DNA of 9,098 nt, taken from assembly GCA_002254285.1 (NCBI GenBank), contig NIUZ01000060.1:1-9098 (forward strand). The letters run 5' to 3'. Made by a program: the position numbers and the translations under genes. This document shows, one piece after another, positions 1 through 7,454 of this stretch (positions within the stretch are counted from its first letter, which is position 1; each line of letters starts with the position of its first letter). The stretch comes from Bacteroidetes bacterium 4572_112 (GTDB taxonomy: Bacteria; Bacteroidota; Bacteroidia; Bacteroidales; UBA1556). The notes below the pieces were generated by a model that ran no database searches, was not told the DNA's origin, and was given only the letters and a program-made list of their open reading frames with translations.

Positions 1-639
1 AGCGATATGGGAAATAAAAATATTATTAAAAACACCATTATTGAAAATATGTCGGGAGTTGGAATTCTGAACAGAGCTCATAGTATTGATGGCGAAAACA
101 TACTTATTAGCAACTGCAAGCAATATTGCCTAGCCCTTACTATGGGTGGTGAGCATGAGTTTAGACATTGCACTTTTGCCAATTATTGGAATTACGATAC
201 TCGCAAAACCCCTACTGTATATATCAACAACTATTTTAAAGATAATGCTGATGTAGTCCATCCATTTAATCTCAAAGCAAAATTCTTCAATAGTATTGCT
301 TATGGTGCAAACGAAGAAGAATTTATTGTTGATAATGCTAGTGAAGGTGGAAGTTTTGATTTTGTATTTGACCATGGTTTAATAAAAAGTCAGCAAGATA
401 TTTCTAATACATCGCAATGGATATCAGTAATTAAGAACCAAAATCCTAATTTCATTTCTGCAAGCTCTATTGATGGCAATTATCATTTACCTGATAACTC
501 TCCTGCCCTTGATATTGGAAAAGGTGGAGTGAATCCTCTTACTGATCTTGATGGAAATTCTCGTGATGCTTCAACTCCAGATTTGGGAGTTTATGAGTAT
601 CAATTGATTTATTTATCAAATAAAGTAAGTAATGAATGA
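1..639 (+). CDS. C-terminal part of a right-handed beta-helix, choice-of-anchor-Q type protein (5' truncated by window)
   Basis: The reading frame is open to the first base of the window, so the Met at 7-9 is probably internal and only the last 213 codons are present. The first half is rich in short beta-strand turns with Asn/Gly (NIIKNTIIENMSG, ENILISNCKQY, EFRHCTFANY), as in parallel beta-helix repeats. Near the C-terminus is the signature of choice-of-anchor-Q proteins: SPALDIG at about residue 167, then DLDGNSRD at 182, then TPDLGVYEY at 192. Such proteins are usually secreted or surface-exposed and often bind or cleave polysaccharides, but no catalytic residues can be assigned here. The chain ends 12 residues after YEY, without a recognisable type IX secretion sorting domain. 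Signal peptide and N-terminal domains lie outside the window. Exact function is unknown. Confidence 0.8.
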   Translation, partial: SDMGNKNIIKNTIIENMSGVGILNRAHSIDGENILISNCKQYCLALTMGGEHEFRHCTFANYWNYDTRKTPTVYINNYFKDNADVVHPFNLKAKFFNSIAYGANEEEFIVDNASEGGSFDFVFDHGLIKSQQDISNTSQWISVIKNQNPNFISASSIDGNYHLPDNSPALDIGKGGVNPLTDLDGNSRDASTPDLGVYEYQLIYLSNKVSNE

Positions 640-1078
640 CATTAGCTTGTTTCAATTTCATAACTATTCCTAATAAAGAACGTTGTTTCGATTTTATTCC
701 ATTGACATTAATTACAAACGTAAACGCCTTTATTATAAATAATATCAATTAGAAATTCACACCCAAGCTTCCCCGCTTTTCGCTCAAGGCCAAGGCTTGA
801 TACGCTAGCCATAACGAAAATATGGGGTAATAATCGAAATAATAATGCTTATCAATATTTTAACTTTCACCTACTTAGTTTATCTTTATAAAAATATCCT
901 TCTAATTTGTAATTATCTAGTTTTTATGTTTGGGCTAAAGCCCGTAGAATTCTGTATTCATTAGGCAGGGCTGTCATCCTGAGTTTATCGAAGGGAATGC
1001 CCTGCCTAATGATGCATAAACAATATGGGCTTTAGCCCAAACATATATTTTTTGTTATGTAAATAGCTGAACTAGAGT
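640..1078. other. 439-nt gene-free region between the beta-helix gene and yaaA
   Basis: No credible coding frame was found on either strand. The only open frame of size here, on the minus strand at 539-748, is Lys/Ile-rich, overlaps the beta-helix gene and resembles nothing I know. The stretch at about 760-825 is noticeably richer in G+C than its surroundings (around cttccccgcttttcgctc and caaggccaaggcttg) and may be a fragment of a dispersed repeat or dead gene. The right third holds the inverted-repeat element at 925-1045. No clear intrinsic terminator with a T tract follows the beta-helix gene. Confidence 0.6.
925..1045. repeat. Nested inverted-repeat (REP/MITE-like) element, 121 bp
   Basis: The outer arms at 925-943 and 1027-1045 are perfect 19-bp reverse complements (tatgtttgggctaaagccc). 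Each contains the self-complementary core gggctaaagccc or gggctttagccc. Inside is a second perfect inverted repeat of 14 bp at 958-971 and 999-1012 (core cattaggcagggc). The innermost loop, 972-998, contains tcatcctgagtttatcgaag, a type of sequence I know as dispersed in many bacterial genomes. The transcript would fold into a long hairpin with a symmetric secondary cap. It sits directly downstream of yaaA, so it may act as that gene's 3' structure. No convincing target-site duplication is visible at its edges. The mobile origin is inferred. Confidence 0.75.
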
Positions 1079-1843
1079 TTACCTAGTAAATACCCAATTA
1101 TCGCCTTCGCTAAGTTGGTCGTTATAAGAGTATCCCTCGGTATCAAAAAGCTTAATTTCTTCAGGATTTGAGAGTTTATTCTTTATAATAAAATTGCTCA
1201 TCATTCCGCGAGCCATTTTTGCATAAATAGCAATCATTTTATACTTTCCGTCTTTATATTCCTTAAATGTTGGAGTAATAATTCTAGCATTCAACTCCTT
1301 ACCTTTCACTGCCTTAAAGTATTCGTTTGAGGCCAAATTAATAAGAACATTATCTCCATTGGTATCAATATCGTTCTGCAAAAGATTATTAATTTTCATA
1401 TCCCAAAACTGATATAGGTTCTTATGCTTGCCAATATCTAACTTAGTACCCATTTCCAAACGATAAGGCAATATACCATCAAAAGGACGTAGCAAACCAT
1501 AAAAACCCGAGAGAATACGCAATTTATCATTGGCAAACTTCCAATCCTCATCGGTAAATCCGCCAACATTTATCGACTGAAACACCGCTCCATTAAAAGC
1601 TTTAAGCGCTGGCAATAATTTAAAATTTGAGAAAGGCACCTCCATCTGTTGATATCGCTGATAATTGAGTTGACCCAAATTTTCGCTAATCTTCATCATC
1701 GACATTAGGTCTTTAACACTGAGTTTCTTTGCTCTGCTTAATAATTCATTAGTTTGATTTTCGAAACGAGTATTTGATAACTGCTTTGCATCAAAACTAA
1801 TATCCTCATTGATATTTTTTGCGGGAGATATAATAATAATCAT
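1079..1843 (-). CDS. yaaA: YaaA family peroxide-stress protein (UPF0246/DUF328)
   Basis: The 254-residue product has the full-length size and motif order of the YaaA family: SPAK at residues 6-9, FNGAVF at 83-88, LSGFYGLLRPFDGILPYR at 111-128 followed by LEMGTKL, NLASNEYFKAV at 169-179, and AKMARGMMSNFII at 208-220, closing with a GYSYND...S...VFTR tail. In Escherichia coli YaaA lowers free intracellular iron during hydrogen peroxide stress, and the family fold binds DNA. That role is transferred by homology. The start ATG (1841-1843) gives the expected MIIIISPAKN N-terminus. The gene is divergent from the DUF1232 gene across 133 bp and appears to be a single-gene unit. A weak -7 like sequence (TAACTTCG) occurs upstream on this strand, without a good -33 partner. 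Confidence 0.93.
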   Translation of the reverse strand: MIIIISPAKNINEDISFDAKQLSNTRFENQTNELLSRAKKLSVKDLMSMMKISENLGQLNYQRYQQMEVPFSNFKLLPALKAFNGAVFQSINVGGFTDEDWKFANDKLRILSGFYGLLRPFDGILPYRLEMGTKLDIGKHKNLYQFWDMKINNLLQNDIDTNGDNVLINLASNEYFKAVKGKELNARIITPTFKEYKDGKYKMIAIYAKMARGMMSNFIIKNKLSNPEEIKLFDTEGYSYNDQLSEGDNWVFTR

Positions 1844-1891
1844 AGTAAAAGATATATTGTGTGTTTTAAGATTGCGAAGTTAGATTTTTTA

Positions 1892-1922
1892 TTGCAATTA
1901 TTAAAAAAATATCGTATTTTTG
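1892..1922 (+). promoter_or_regulatory. Bacteroidota-type promoter for the DUF1232 gene
   Basis: TTG at 1892-1894, a 20-nt spacer and TATTTTTG at 1915-1922 match the TTG/TAnnTTTG consensus of Bacteroidota primary sigma factors. Initiation would fall near 1929, giving a leader of about 48 nt. A second, slightly poorer candidate lies just downstream: TTG 1920-1922, 21 nt, CATATTTG 1944-1951. Either or both may be used. There is no recognisable Shine-Dalgarno sequence before the ATG at 1977. Confidence 0.55.
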
Positions 1923-1976
1923 GTTAATATTTTTTACCAATACCATATTTGCAAACTACACTAACTACAAAATATT

Positions 1977-3062
1977 ATGCAAGAATTATTTGATAATCAT
2001 AAAAAAGCATTCCTTAAGCAAATAGATAATATCAATGAAAAAGACGAATCTTTAGTTCGAAATAAAATTGATAAAGAAATTGCCAAACTAAAGGCAAAAA
2101 ATAAATCTAGCTTATCAGAATTAATTACAAAAGCTGAACTGCTTGCTAACATTCTCCAATGTGACGAATTTCCCATTGGTGAAGTTTCCAAAAAATGGAT
2201 AATATTTGGGCTTAACTACTTGGTGTCAGATGTTGATTTAATTCCTGATATTATTCCTTTGATTGGCTATATTGATGACAACCTTGTGTTAGCATGGGTA
2301 ATAAAGCTTTTATACAAAGACATTAAAAGATATGAGCAATACCTAAAGGCCAAAAATAATAACTCTCCTATTTTAAGTGATGTGGTACAAGGAAATGGGG
2401 AACAACAGTTTGTGTTTTTTCCTGGTTTTTTTGAAACTAAAAACAATAATACTGAGTGGGTTAAATTAGTAAAGAATATACAATCCTCAGACGCTTCTCC
2501 TGGCATTTCAATATTCGATAGAGATTTTGAATTCTTAAAAGAATTCAGGAATACTTTACCAATGATTGATCATAAACTTAGCTTAAAACCTATATTTAAT
2601 TCCGAATCATTTGGTTTAGAATGGGAACTACTAAAGGTAGAAATGAGGATATTTTCTAACAAATTAAATGAAGAACTTATTCATATTAAAAAGCAATATC
2701 CTAATAAGGAAATTATTGCTGTATGCCTTAATATTGGTGCAGCTCCATTGTTGCGAGCCCAATATTTATCGGATAATAAATTAATAGACTCCATTTATTT
2801 ATTTGGAGCAACTTGTTCGGAGCAAAGGTTAATTGATAGTATTTCTAATAAAGGGATTAAGGTTTATAATTTCTTTTCGAAAAACGACCATGCTCTAAAG
2901 TTTATTTATGAAAATTATGAGAAACAAAATATTCCAACTGGATTAGGAGAGCTTCATAGTTTAAAGACTTCTGGAGTAATAAATATTGATGTTTCTGATT
3001 CAATTAATAAACATCAGGAGTATCGATATAATTTTGCGGAATTAATAAATAATGTAAAATAA
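1977..3062 (+). CDS. DUF1232 (YkvA-type) domain protein with an alpha/beta-hydrolase-like C-terminal half lacking the nucleophile Ser
   Basis: The product is 361 residues. Residues 1-60 are a charged helical region. Residues 78-110 carry the DUF1232/YkvA signature (LNYLVSDVDLIPDIIPLIGY followed by IDDNLVLAWVIK), which in other bacteria forms a short membrane-associated hydrophobic helix pair. From about residue 144 the protein resembles a hydrolase of the DUF726/TMCO4 or lipase kind. It has a first strand FVFFPGFF, an elbow-like VCLNIGAAPLLRA at 249-261, a strand IYLFGAT at 273-279, an acid loop FFSKNDHAL with D304, and a late H346. At the elbow the usual GxSxG reads CLNIG, so Asn252 stands where the nucleophile Ser would be. 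The second half may therefore be a non-catalytic binding or scaffold domain. DUF1232 is clear. The hydrolase relation is inferred by motif only. It is divergent from yaaA and convergent with the VWA gene. Confidence 0.8.
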   Translation: MQELFDNHKKAFLKQIDNINEKDESLVRNKIDKEIAKLKAKNKSSLSELITKAELLANILQCDEFPIGEVSKKWIIFGLNYLVSDVDLIPDIIPLIGYIDDNLVLAWVIKLLYKDIKRYEQYLKAKNNNSPILSDVVQGNGEQQFVFFPGFFETKNNNTEWVKLVKNIQSSDASPGISIFDRDFEFLKEFRNTLPMIDHKLSLKPIFNSESFGLEWELLKVEMRIFSNKLNEELIHIKKQYPNKEIIAVCLNIGAAPLLRAQYLSDNKLIDSIYLFGATCSEQRLIDSISNKGIKVYNFFSKNDHALKFIYENYEKQNIPTGLGELHSLKTSGVINIDVSDSINKHQEYRYNFAELINNVK

Positions 3063-3084
3063 GAAGTTGCTAAATATAATATCT

Positions 3085-3116
3085 AAATAGCTAAGTTTGC
3101 AAAATCTTAGCTATTT
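3085..3116. terminator. Bidirectional hairpin terminator between convergent genes
   Basis: A perfect 11-bp inverted repeat, aaatagctaag at 3085-3095 and cttagctattt at 3106-3116, is separated by a 10-nt loop in the 53-bp gap between two convergent genes. Its right arm touches the stop codon of the minus-strand VWA gene (3116-3118). The T tract is short in both directions, so termination efficiency is uncertain, but the position and symmetry fit a shared terminator. Confidence 0.7.
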
Positions 3117-5203
3117 TAGTAACTACCTATTTGTTTTCTAACAAACCATTCTACCGATAATAGTATTATTATAAACAGTAACAATAAAGAGCTATTTATC
3201 AAGTCTTTATATTGTAAAACTTGAGTTTCAATATCTACAATATCCTTTCTATTAATTATATCATCAGCTAATCTATCATAATCCTTAGAAACAAAAAACT
3301 TAGTATCACTAGCATACGAAATGTTTTTTAACAAATCATGTCGGGCAAGCAAATCACTACCTTCAAGCTCAACAGTTTCAATGTAGAAATTTGCTTTTTG
3401 TAAATATTCTTTAGAGTTATATTTAACTTTTGCCACAAAAGAATATTTGCCAGCTTGCATTCTTCCCATAGAAACCGAATAGCTATCACCATTATTAACA
3501 AATGAGTAATTATACTTATCTCCATTCTCATTCTTTACTTCTAGCTCAATATTTGCATCATTTACAACTTCGTATGATGCATTATAGAATTGTGCATTAA
3601 GCACCACTTCATCAAACTCAAAATATCTATTCTCCCACTGCACATCAAAGCGTTTATTCTTTTTGTCAATGGAAATATATCTAATAATTTTCATAATAAA
3701 TGAATCGAAATTATCGAAAGATGAATTTTCCATAAAATCGTACATACGCCATCGCCATATTCCTTCTCCAAAAATAAAAGCATTGCGCTTACCACTATTC
3801 TCAGAAACACATACCTGAGGATATTTTGTTGCCACTGAGCCTATCTGCTGACACAATATTGTATGAATAGAATTTGACAGCTTATACTTGCCATATGGGC
3901 TATAAAGAGGAGGATAATATGCAATTTGATTCAGTAATTCATTGGGGATAACAAAATCCACAAAATCGTGATTTGCCCTTGGTGTAGTTTCTACAAAAGC
4001 CTGCTTTTTAAAATCTACACTTACACCCATATTCAAAGCATTGAAATAGTGCACCCCCGAATTTGATCCAATAATAAAAAGTGATGGAATAGATTTTTTG
4101 TGAATTTTATCAATAATGCTTGCACTTCTAATATTCTTATCTGGCATTTGATGCAATATCACCAAAGAATATTCATCAATATTTTTTTTGAATTTACGAT
4201 AATCAAATACTTCTAACTCATACTCTTCGCTCGTATTGATAGAGTTCCTAATGGCTGCAATATCAGGATGTGGACTCGAGTATAATAATAGAATTTTCTT
4301 TTTGCTACCAAGCACATCAACATTTACAATGCTCGAATTATTGATGGTATTATACTCATCATCATCCTTTTGTATACTTATTCTGTAGGTCTTAAGGCCG
4401 GCTTCTTTTTCGTCAATATAGAATATATGTTTTTGAAAATCATTCTCAGAATTAAAGACCACTGGTTTTTTATGAATAAGTTTTCCTTTTGAACTAATAA
4501 TAATATTTGATTTTCTTCCATTCATCATCTTGGCAGAAACACTTACCTCCATGGGGAATTTATTCTTTATAAAAGCCGTTTTATTCACAACTACCCTACT
4601 TATTGCAAAATCTTTATGTGCAATGGTATCACCAAAACCAAGAGTATAAATTGGGAATTTCGAATAAGTACTTGAGTAAATAGGGTTATTACCAATATTA
4701 TAAATTCCATCGCTAGCAAGTATCACCGCTCCCACATTTCTATACTTATACTTCTCTAATATAGTGGTTAATACGTGACTTATATCGGTTCTTAATCTAT
4801 TAAAGCTATTGTCATTCGCGGATTTTTGAATCTCCTTACCGAAAGAATAATTTACTACCTCAAACTTATTACTAAGCTTTTTGCTTAAGCCATTTAATAC
4901 ATCATTGTTAGTATGATATAACTTTGCAGAATCTCCATAAAGAATCATAGATTTACTATCATCTTTTACAATTATGATTTTTGCCTTTTCGACTTCCGAC
5001 TGCCACGATTTTATAAGTGGCGATATTAATAGGAATCCTAATAAAGAGAATACAATAAACCTAAAGGATGCCAATAATATACTTATCCATTTAGGAAAAT
5101 CTTCGCGAGGATTTCGAAAATATAATAATGCTGCTAGAGCAAAACTCAGCAAAAAAACAGGGATTAGCCACCAAAAGCTATATATCGAACTAATTTCTAT
5201 CAT
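3116..5203 (-). CDS. VWA-domain membrane protein with two N-terminal and one C-terminal transmembrane helices
   Basis: The product is 695 residues from the ATG at 5201-5203. Two hydrophobic helices at about 10-29 and 38-64 (FWWLIPVFLLSFALAALLYF; ISILLASFRFIVFSLLGFLL) are followed by a von Willebrand factor A-like domain. Its metal-site residues are D81, S83 and S85 in DDSKSM, T139-D140 in RTDIS, and the SDG at 164-166 in place of the usual TDG. After a beta-rich segment, residues 302-400 (KKILLLYSSPHPD...YSLVILHQMP) resemble the class I glutamine amidotransferase-like fold often joined to such VWA proteins. A beta-sandwich-like region follows, then a last membrane helix (about 669-686) and a short basic tail. 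The architecture is common in Bacteroidota, and the job is unknown. The open frame extends 112 codons further upstream, but that part runs antisense through yggS. The chosen start places the first membrane helix at the N-terminus and leaves a divergent promoter region free. Confidence 0.82.
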   Translation of the reverse strand: MIEISSIYSFWWLIPVFLLSFALAALLYFRNPREDFPKWISILLASFRFIVFSLLGFLLISPLIKSWQSEVEKAKIIIVKDDSKSMILYGDSAKLYHTNNDVLNGLSKKLSNKFEVVNYSFGKEIQKSANDNSFNRLRTDISHVLTTILEKYKYRNVGAVILASDGIYNIGNNPIYSSTYSKFPIYTLGFGDTIAHKDFAISRVVVNKTAFIKNKFPMEVSVSAKMMNGRKSNIIISSKGKLIHKKPVVFNSENDFQKHIFYIDEKEAGLKTYRISIQKDDDEYNTINNSSIVNVDVLGSKKKILLLYSSPHPDIAAIRNSINTSEEYELEVFDYRKFKKNIDEYSLVILHQMPDKNIRSASIIDKIHKKSIPSLFIIGSNSGVHYFNALNMGVSVDFKKQAFVETTPRANHDFVDFVIPNELLNQIAYYPPLYSPYGKYKLSNSIHTILCQQIGSVATKYPQVCVSENSGKRNAFIFGEGIWRWRMYDFMENSSFDNFDSFIMKIIRYISIDKKNKRFDVQWENRYFEFDEVVLNAQFYNASYEVVNDANIELEVKNENGDKYNYSFVNNGDSYSVSMGRMQAGKYSFVAKVKYNSKEYLQKANFYIETVELEGSDLLARHDLLKNISYASDTKFFVSKDYDRLADDIINRKDIVDIETQVLQYKDLINSSLLLLFIIILLSVEWFVRKQIGSY

Positions 5204-5212
5204 AATTAACTG

Positions 5213-5220
5213 CAAATATA
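5213..5220 (-). promoter_or_regulatory. Possible -7 element for the VWA gene
   Basis: On the minus strand this reads TATATTTG, a full match to TAnnTTTG. No TTG lies 17-23 nt further upstream, so the -33 half is missing or degenerate. Initiation here would give a leader of only a few bases before the ATG at 5203. It lies back to back with the yggS promoter. Confidence 0.35.
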
Positions 5221-5222
5221 AA

Positions 5223-5253
5223 TTTGTTACTAATACATTCTTATATAACTTTG
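5223..5253 (+). promoter_or_regulatory. Bacteroidota-type promoter for yggS
   Basis: TTTG at 5223-5226, a 19-nt spacer and TAACTTTG at 5246-5253 form the best promoter match in the window. Transcription would begin around 5259-5260, giving a leader of about 20 nt before the ATG at 5279. No Shine-Dalgarno sequence is visible in that leader. Confidence 0.7.
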
Positions 5254-5278
5254 CATTTTTAATGAACATAATATTATC

Positions 5279-5956
5279 ATGAGCATAATTGGAGATAAAA
5301 TAGCTAGTATAAAAGGACAATTGCCAGAGCAAGTACGCTTGGTTGCAGTTTCTAAAACCAAACCCATAGAAGATATTCAGCAGGCATATGACGACGGACA
5401 AAGGATTTTCGGCGAGAATAAAGCCCTTGAGATGAGAGATAAAGCTGCGGCTCTTCCTGATAATATTCATTGGCATTTTATTGGTCATTTGCAACGCAAT
5501 AAGGTAAAATACATTGCTCCATTTGTGAAGCTCATACATGGTGTTGACAGTCTTAAGCTTCTCAAAGAGATTAATAAAGAAGCACTTAAGAATGATAGAA
5601 TAATCTCATGCCTTTTACAATTTCATATTGCTAGCGAGGAAACCAAGTTTGGACTCAGCTTAGACGAGGCTGTAGAAATGCTTTCTTCGGAAGACTATAA
5701 AGCCATGAAAAACATTAAAATCACTGGTGTGATGGGAATGGCAAGCAATACTTTCGATACTGATTTGGTAAGAGCCGAATTCAAGCATTTGCTTAATCTA
5801 TTCCAGAGTATTAGATATAAATTCTTCCTTGATAATATTTTTTATCGTGAGATATCAATGGGAATGTCGAATGATTATCAAATAGCTGTGCAAGAAGGAA
5901 GCACGCTTGTACGTATTGGTAGTTCAATATTTGGCGCTAGAAATTATAGTAAATAA
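5279..5956 (+). CDS. yggS: YggS/PLPBP family pyridoxal-phosphate homeostasis protein
   Basis: The 225-residue product is full length for the family (usually about 220-235) and holds every hallmark: VAVSKTKP with the PLP-binding lysine K26, FGENKALEM at 45-53, HWHFIGHLQRNK at 64-75, HGVDSLKLL at 87-95, LLQFHIASEETKFGL at 112-126, GVMGMAS at 150-156, and the phosphate-binding tail SMGMSNDYQIAVQEGST with VRIGSSIFGAR at 211-221. Members are single-domain TIM-barrel proteins that bind PLP without a known enzymatic activity and keep free PLP and amino-acid pools in balance. This role is known for the family and inferred here. The start lies 20 nt after the predicted transcription start. It is divergent from the VWA gene (75-bp gap), and a PLP-dependent synthase follows 148 bp downstream with its own -7 element. 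Confidence 0.95.
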   Translation: MSIIGDKIASIKGQLPEQVRLVAVSKTKPIEDIQQAYDDGQRIFGENKALEMRDKAAALPDNIHWHFIGHLQRNKVKYIAPFVKLIHGVDSLKLLKEINKEALKNDRIISCLLQFHIASEETKFGLSLDEAVEMLSSEDYKAMKNIKITGVMGMASNTFDTDLVRAEFKHLLNLFQSIRYKFFLDNIFYREISMGMSNDYQIAVQEGSTLVRIGSSIFGARNYSK

Positions 5957-6051
5957 TAGATTTAAAACCATCATAATTTGGATATACTATTAATGAGTTG
6001 TTAATTTAATATAAGCAACACTATTTAACAGCCTGCGTATATAGAATTTAT

Positions 6052-6059
6052 TATATTTG
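6052..6059 (+). promoter_or_regulatory. Probable -7 element for the oxoamine synthase gene
   Basis: TATATTTG matches TAnnTTTG exactly. Initiation would be near 6065, giving a leader of about 40 nt. A convincing TTG is absent at the expected distance (the nearest is ctg at 6033-6035 with a 16-nt spacer), so the promoter is incomplete by consensus. It nevertheless suggests the gene can be transcribed separately from yggS. Confidence 0.4.
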
Positions 6060-6104
6060 CAAATCCAAAATTTGATTGTATAACAACATAAAATATATAT
6101 AAAA

Positions 6105-7361
6105 GTGGATATATTCGAAAAAGTACTTAGTCGCCCAGGAAGCCTTGGTAAATATCAAAAAGAAGCTCATGGATACTTTGCATTTCCTAAGTTAGAAGGA
6201 GAAATTTCATCTAGAATGATGTTTCGTGGCAAGGAGAAATTAGTATGGAGTTTGAACAACTACATTGGATTGGGAAACCATCCTGAGGTAAGAAAAGCTG
6301 ATGCAGAAGCTGCTGCAGAATACGGAATGGCATACCCAATGGGTGCTCGTATGATGTCGGGGCAAACAAAATTTCACGAAGAGTTGGAGAATAATCTTTC
6401 TGACTTTGTAAAAAAAGAAAAGACTTTCCTTCTTAATTATGGTTACCAAGGTATTATGTCTATTATTGACGCTATGGTTGACCGTAATGATGTAATTGTT
6501 TACGATTCGGAATGTCATGCAAGTATTATGGATGGAATATTCTTACATAAAGCCAAAGGTGGTAAGAGTTTTGTTTTTCCTCATAATGATATAAAAAGAG
6601 CAGAAAAAATGTTAGGCTTTGCTAAAAAGCGTACTGATGAAAACAAAGGTGGTATTTTACTTATTACCGAAGGTGTATTTGGCATGGCTGGTGATATGGG
6701 TAAACTTGACGAACTTGCTGCTTTAAAAGATAAGTTTGAATTCCGCATGCTAGTGGATGATGCTCATGGTTTTGGTACTATGGGAGAAACTGGTTATGGT
6801 GCTGGCGAACATTTTGGTGTTCAAGATAAAATAGATTTATACTTCAGTACTTTTGCTAAATCAATGGCAGGAATCGGTGCATTTATCTCTGGTGACGAAG
6901 CTATTATCGATTTCTTAATGTATAATATGCGTTCTCAGATTTTCGCTAAATCTCTTCCAATGCCTATGGTAAAAGGAGCTTTAAAGCGTTTGGATATGCT
7001 TATAAATATGCCTGAGCTTAGAGAGCAGTTATGGACTGTTGCTAATGCACTTCAAAATGGTCTTAAGGAAAATGGTTTTGACATAGGAGTTACTAACTCA
7101 CCTGTTACTCCAGTATATTTACAAGGTGGTGTGCCAGAGGCTACTAACTTAATCTTTGACCTTCGTGAGAAGCATGATGTATTTTGTTCGGTAGTGGTTT
7201 ATCCTGTTATTCCTAAAGGTGAAATTTTATTGCGCCTTATCCCAACAGCAATACATACATTGGAAGATGTAAACTATACTATTGAAGCATTTAAAGCTGT
7301 TAAAAGCAAATTAGACTCTGGCGAATATGCTAGCATGACTATGGTTGATGCCAATAAATAA
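6105..7361 (+). CDS. PLP-dependent alpha-oxoamine synthase (serine palmitoyltransferase / cysteate acyltransferase / KBL / BioF family)
   Basis: The 418-residue product belongs to the fold-type I alpha-oxoamine synthases, which condense an amino acid with an acyl thioester and release CO2. Visible active-site features are H138 in SECHASIMDG (stacks on PLP), VDDAHGFG with D218 and H221, the Schiff-base lysine K252 in STFAKSMAG, and R377 in ILLRLIPTAIH for the substrate carboxylate. YPMGARMMSGQ at 77-87 and NYGYQGIMS at 111-119 resemble a Bacteroidota subgroup. In that phylum such enzymes make 3-ketosphinganine-type or capnine-type lipid bases, so serine or cysteate plus fatty acyl is the likeliest substrate pair. 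Glycine C-acetyltransferase and BioF-like activity cannot be excluded. The start is GTG: an in-frame TAA at 6081-6083 blocks any upstream ATG, and the next ATG would remove 37 conserved residues. A strong terminator follows at 7399. Confidence 0.88.
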   Translation: MDIFEKVLSRPGSLGKYQKEAHGYFAFPKLEGEISSRMMFRGKEKLVWSLNNYIGLGNHPEVRKADAEAAAEYGMAYPMGARMMSGQTKFHEELENNLSDFVKKEKTFLLNYGYQGIMSIIDAMVDRNDVIVYDSECHASIMDGIFLHKAKGGKSFVFPHNDIKRAEKMLGFAKKRTDENKGGILLITEGVFGMAGDMGKLDELAALKDKFEFRMLVDDAHGFGTMGETGYGAGEHFGVQDKIDLYFSTFAKSMAGIGAFISGDEAIIDFLMYNMRSQIFAKSLPMPMVKGALKRLDMLINMPELREQLWTVANALQNGLKENGFDIGVTNSPVTPVYLQGGVPEATNLIFDLREKHDVFCSVVVYPVIPKGEILLRLIPTAIHTLEDVNYTIEAFKAVKSKLDSGEYASMTMVDANK

Positions 7362-7398
7362 AGAATATATGATGTGATATTTACATCTCTATAATAAT

Positions 7399-7441
7399 AA
7401 AGCCGTAATGAAATTCTTTTGAATTTTATTACGGCTTTTCT
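7399..7441 (+). terminator. Intrinsic terminator after the oxoamine synthase gene
   Basis: An 18-bp stem (aaagccgtaatgaaattc at 7399-7416 with 7421-7438, one position being a G-U wobble) is closed by a TTTT loop. The T-rich end of the right arm (ggcttttct) supplies the U run. It starts 38 nt after the stop codon. Confidence 0.88.
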
Positions 7442-7454
7442 GTTAAACGATATA

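Noticed and set aside
539..748. 69-codon minus-strand frame
   Set aside because: It overlaps the anchor-Q coding region, has low complexity with no recognisable motif, and lacks a promoter.
4974..5282. 102-codon plus-strand frame within the VWA gene
   Set aside because: It is a complementary-strand shadow of the membrane-helix and VWA coding region with no protein-like features.
5204..5539. 112-codon upstream extension of the VWA open frame on the minus strand
   Set aside because: It runs antisense through the well-conserved yggS coding region. The ATG at 5203 puts the membrane helix at the N-terminus and fits a divergent promoter layout.
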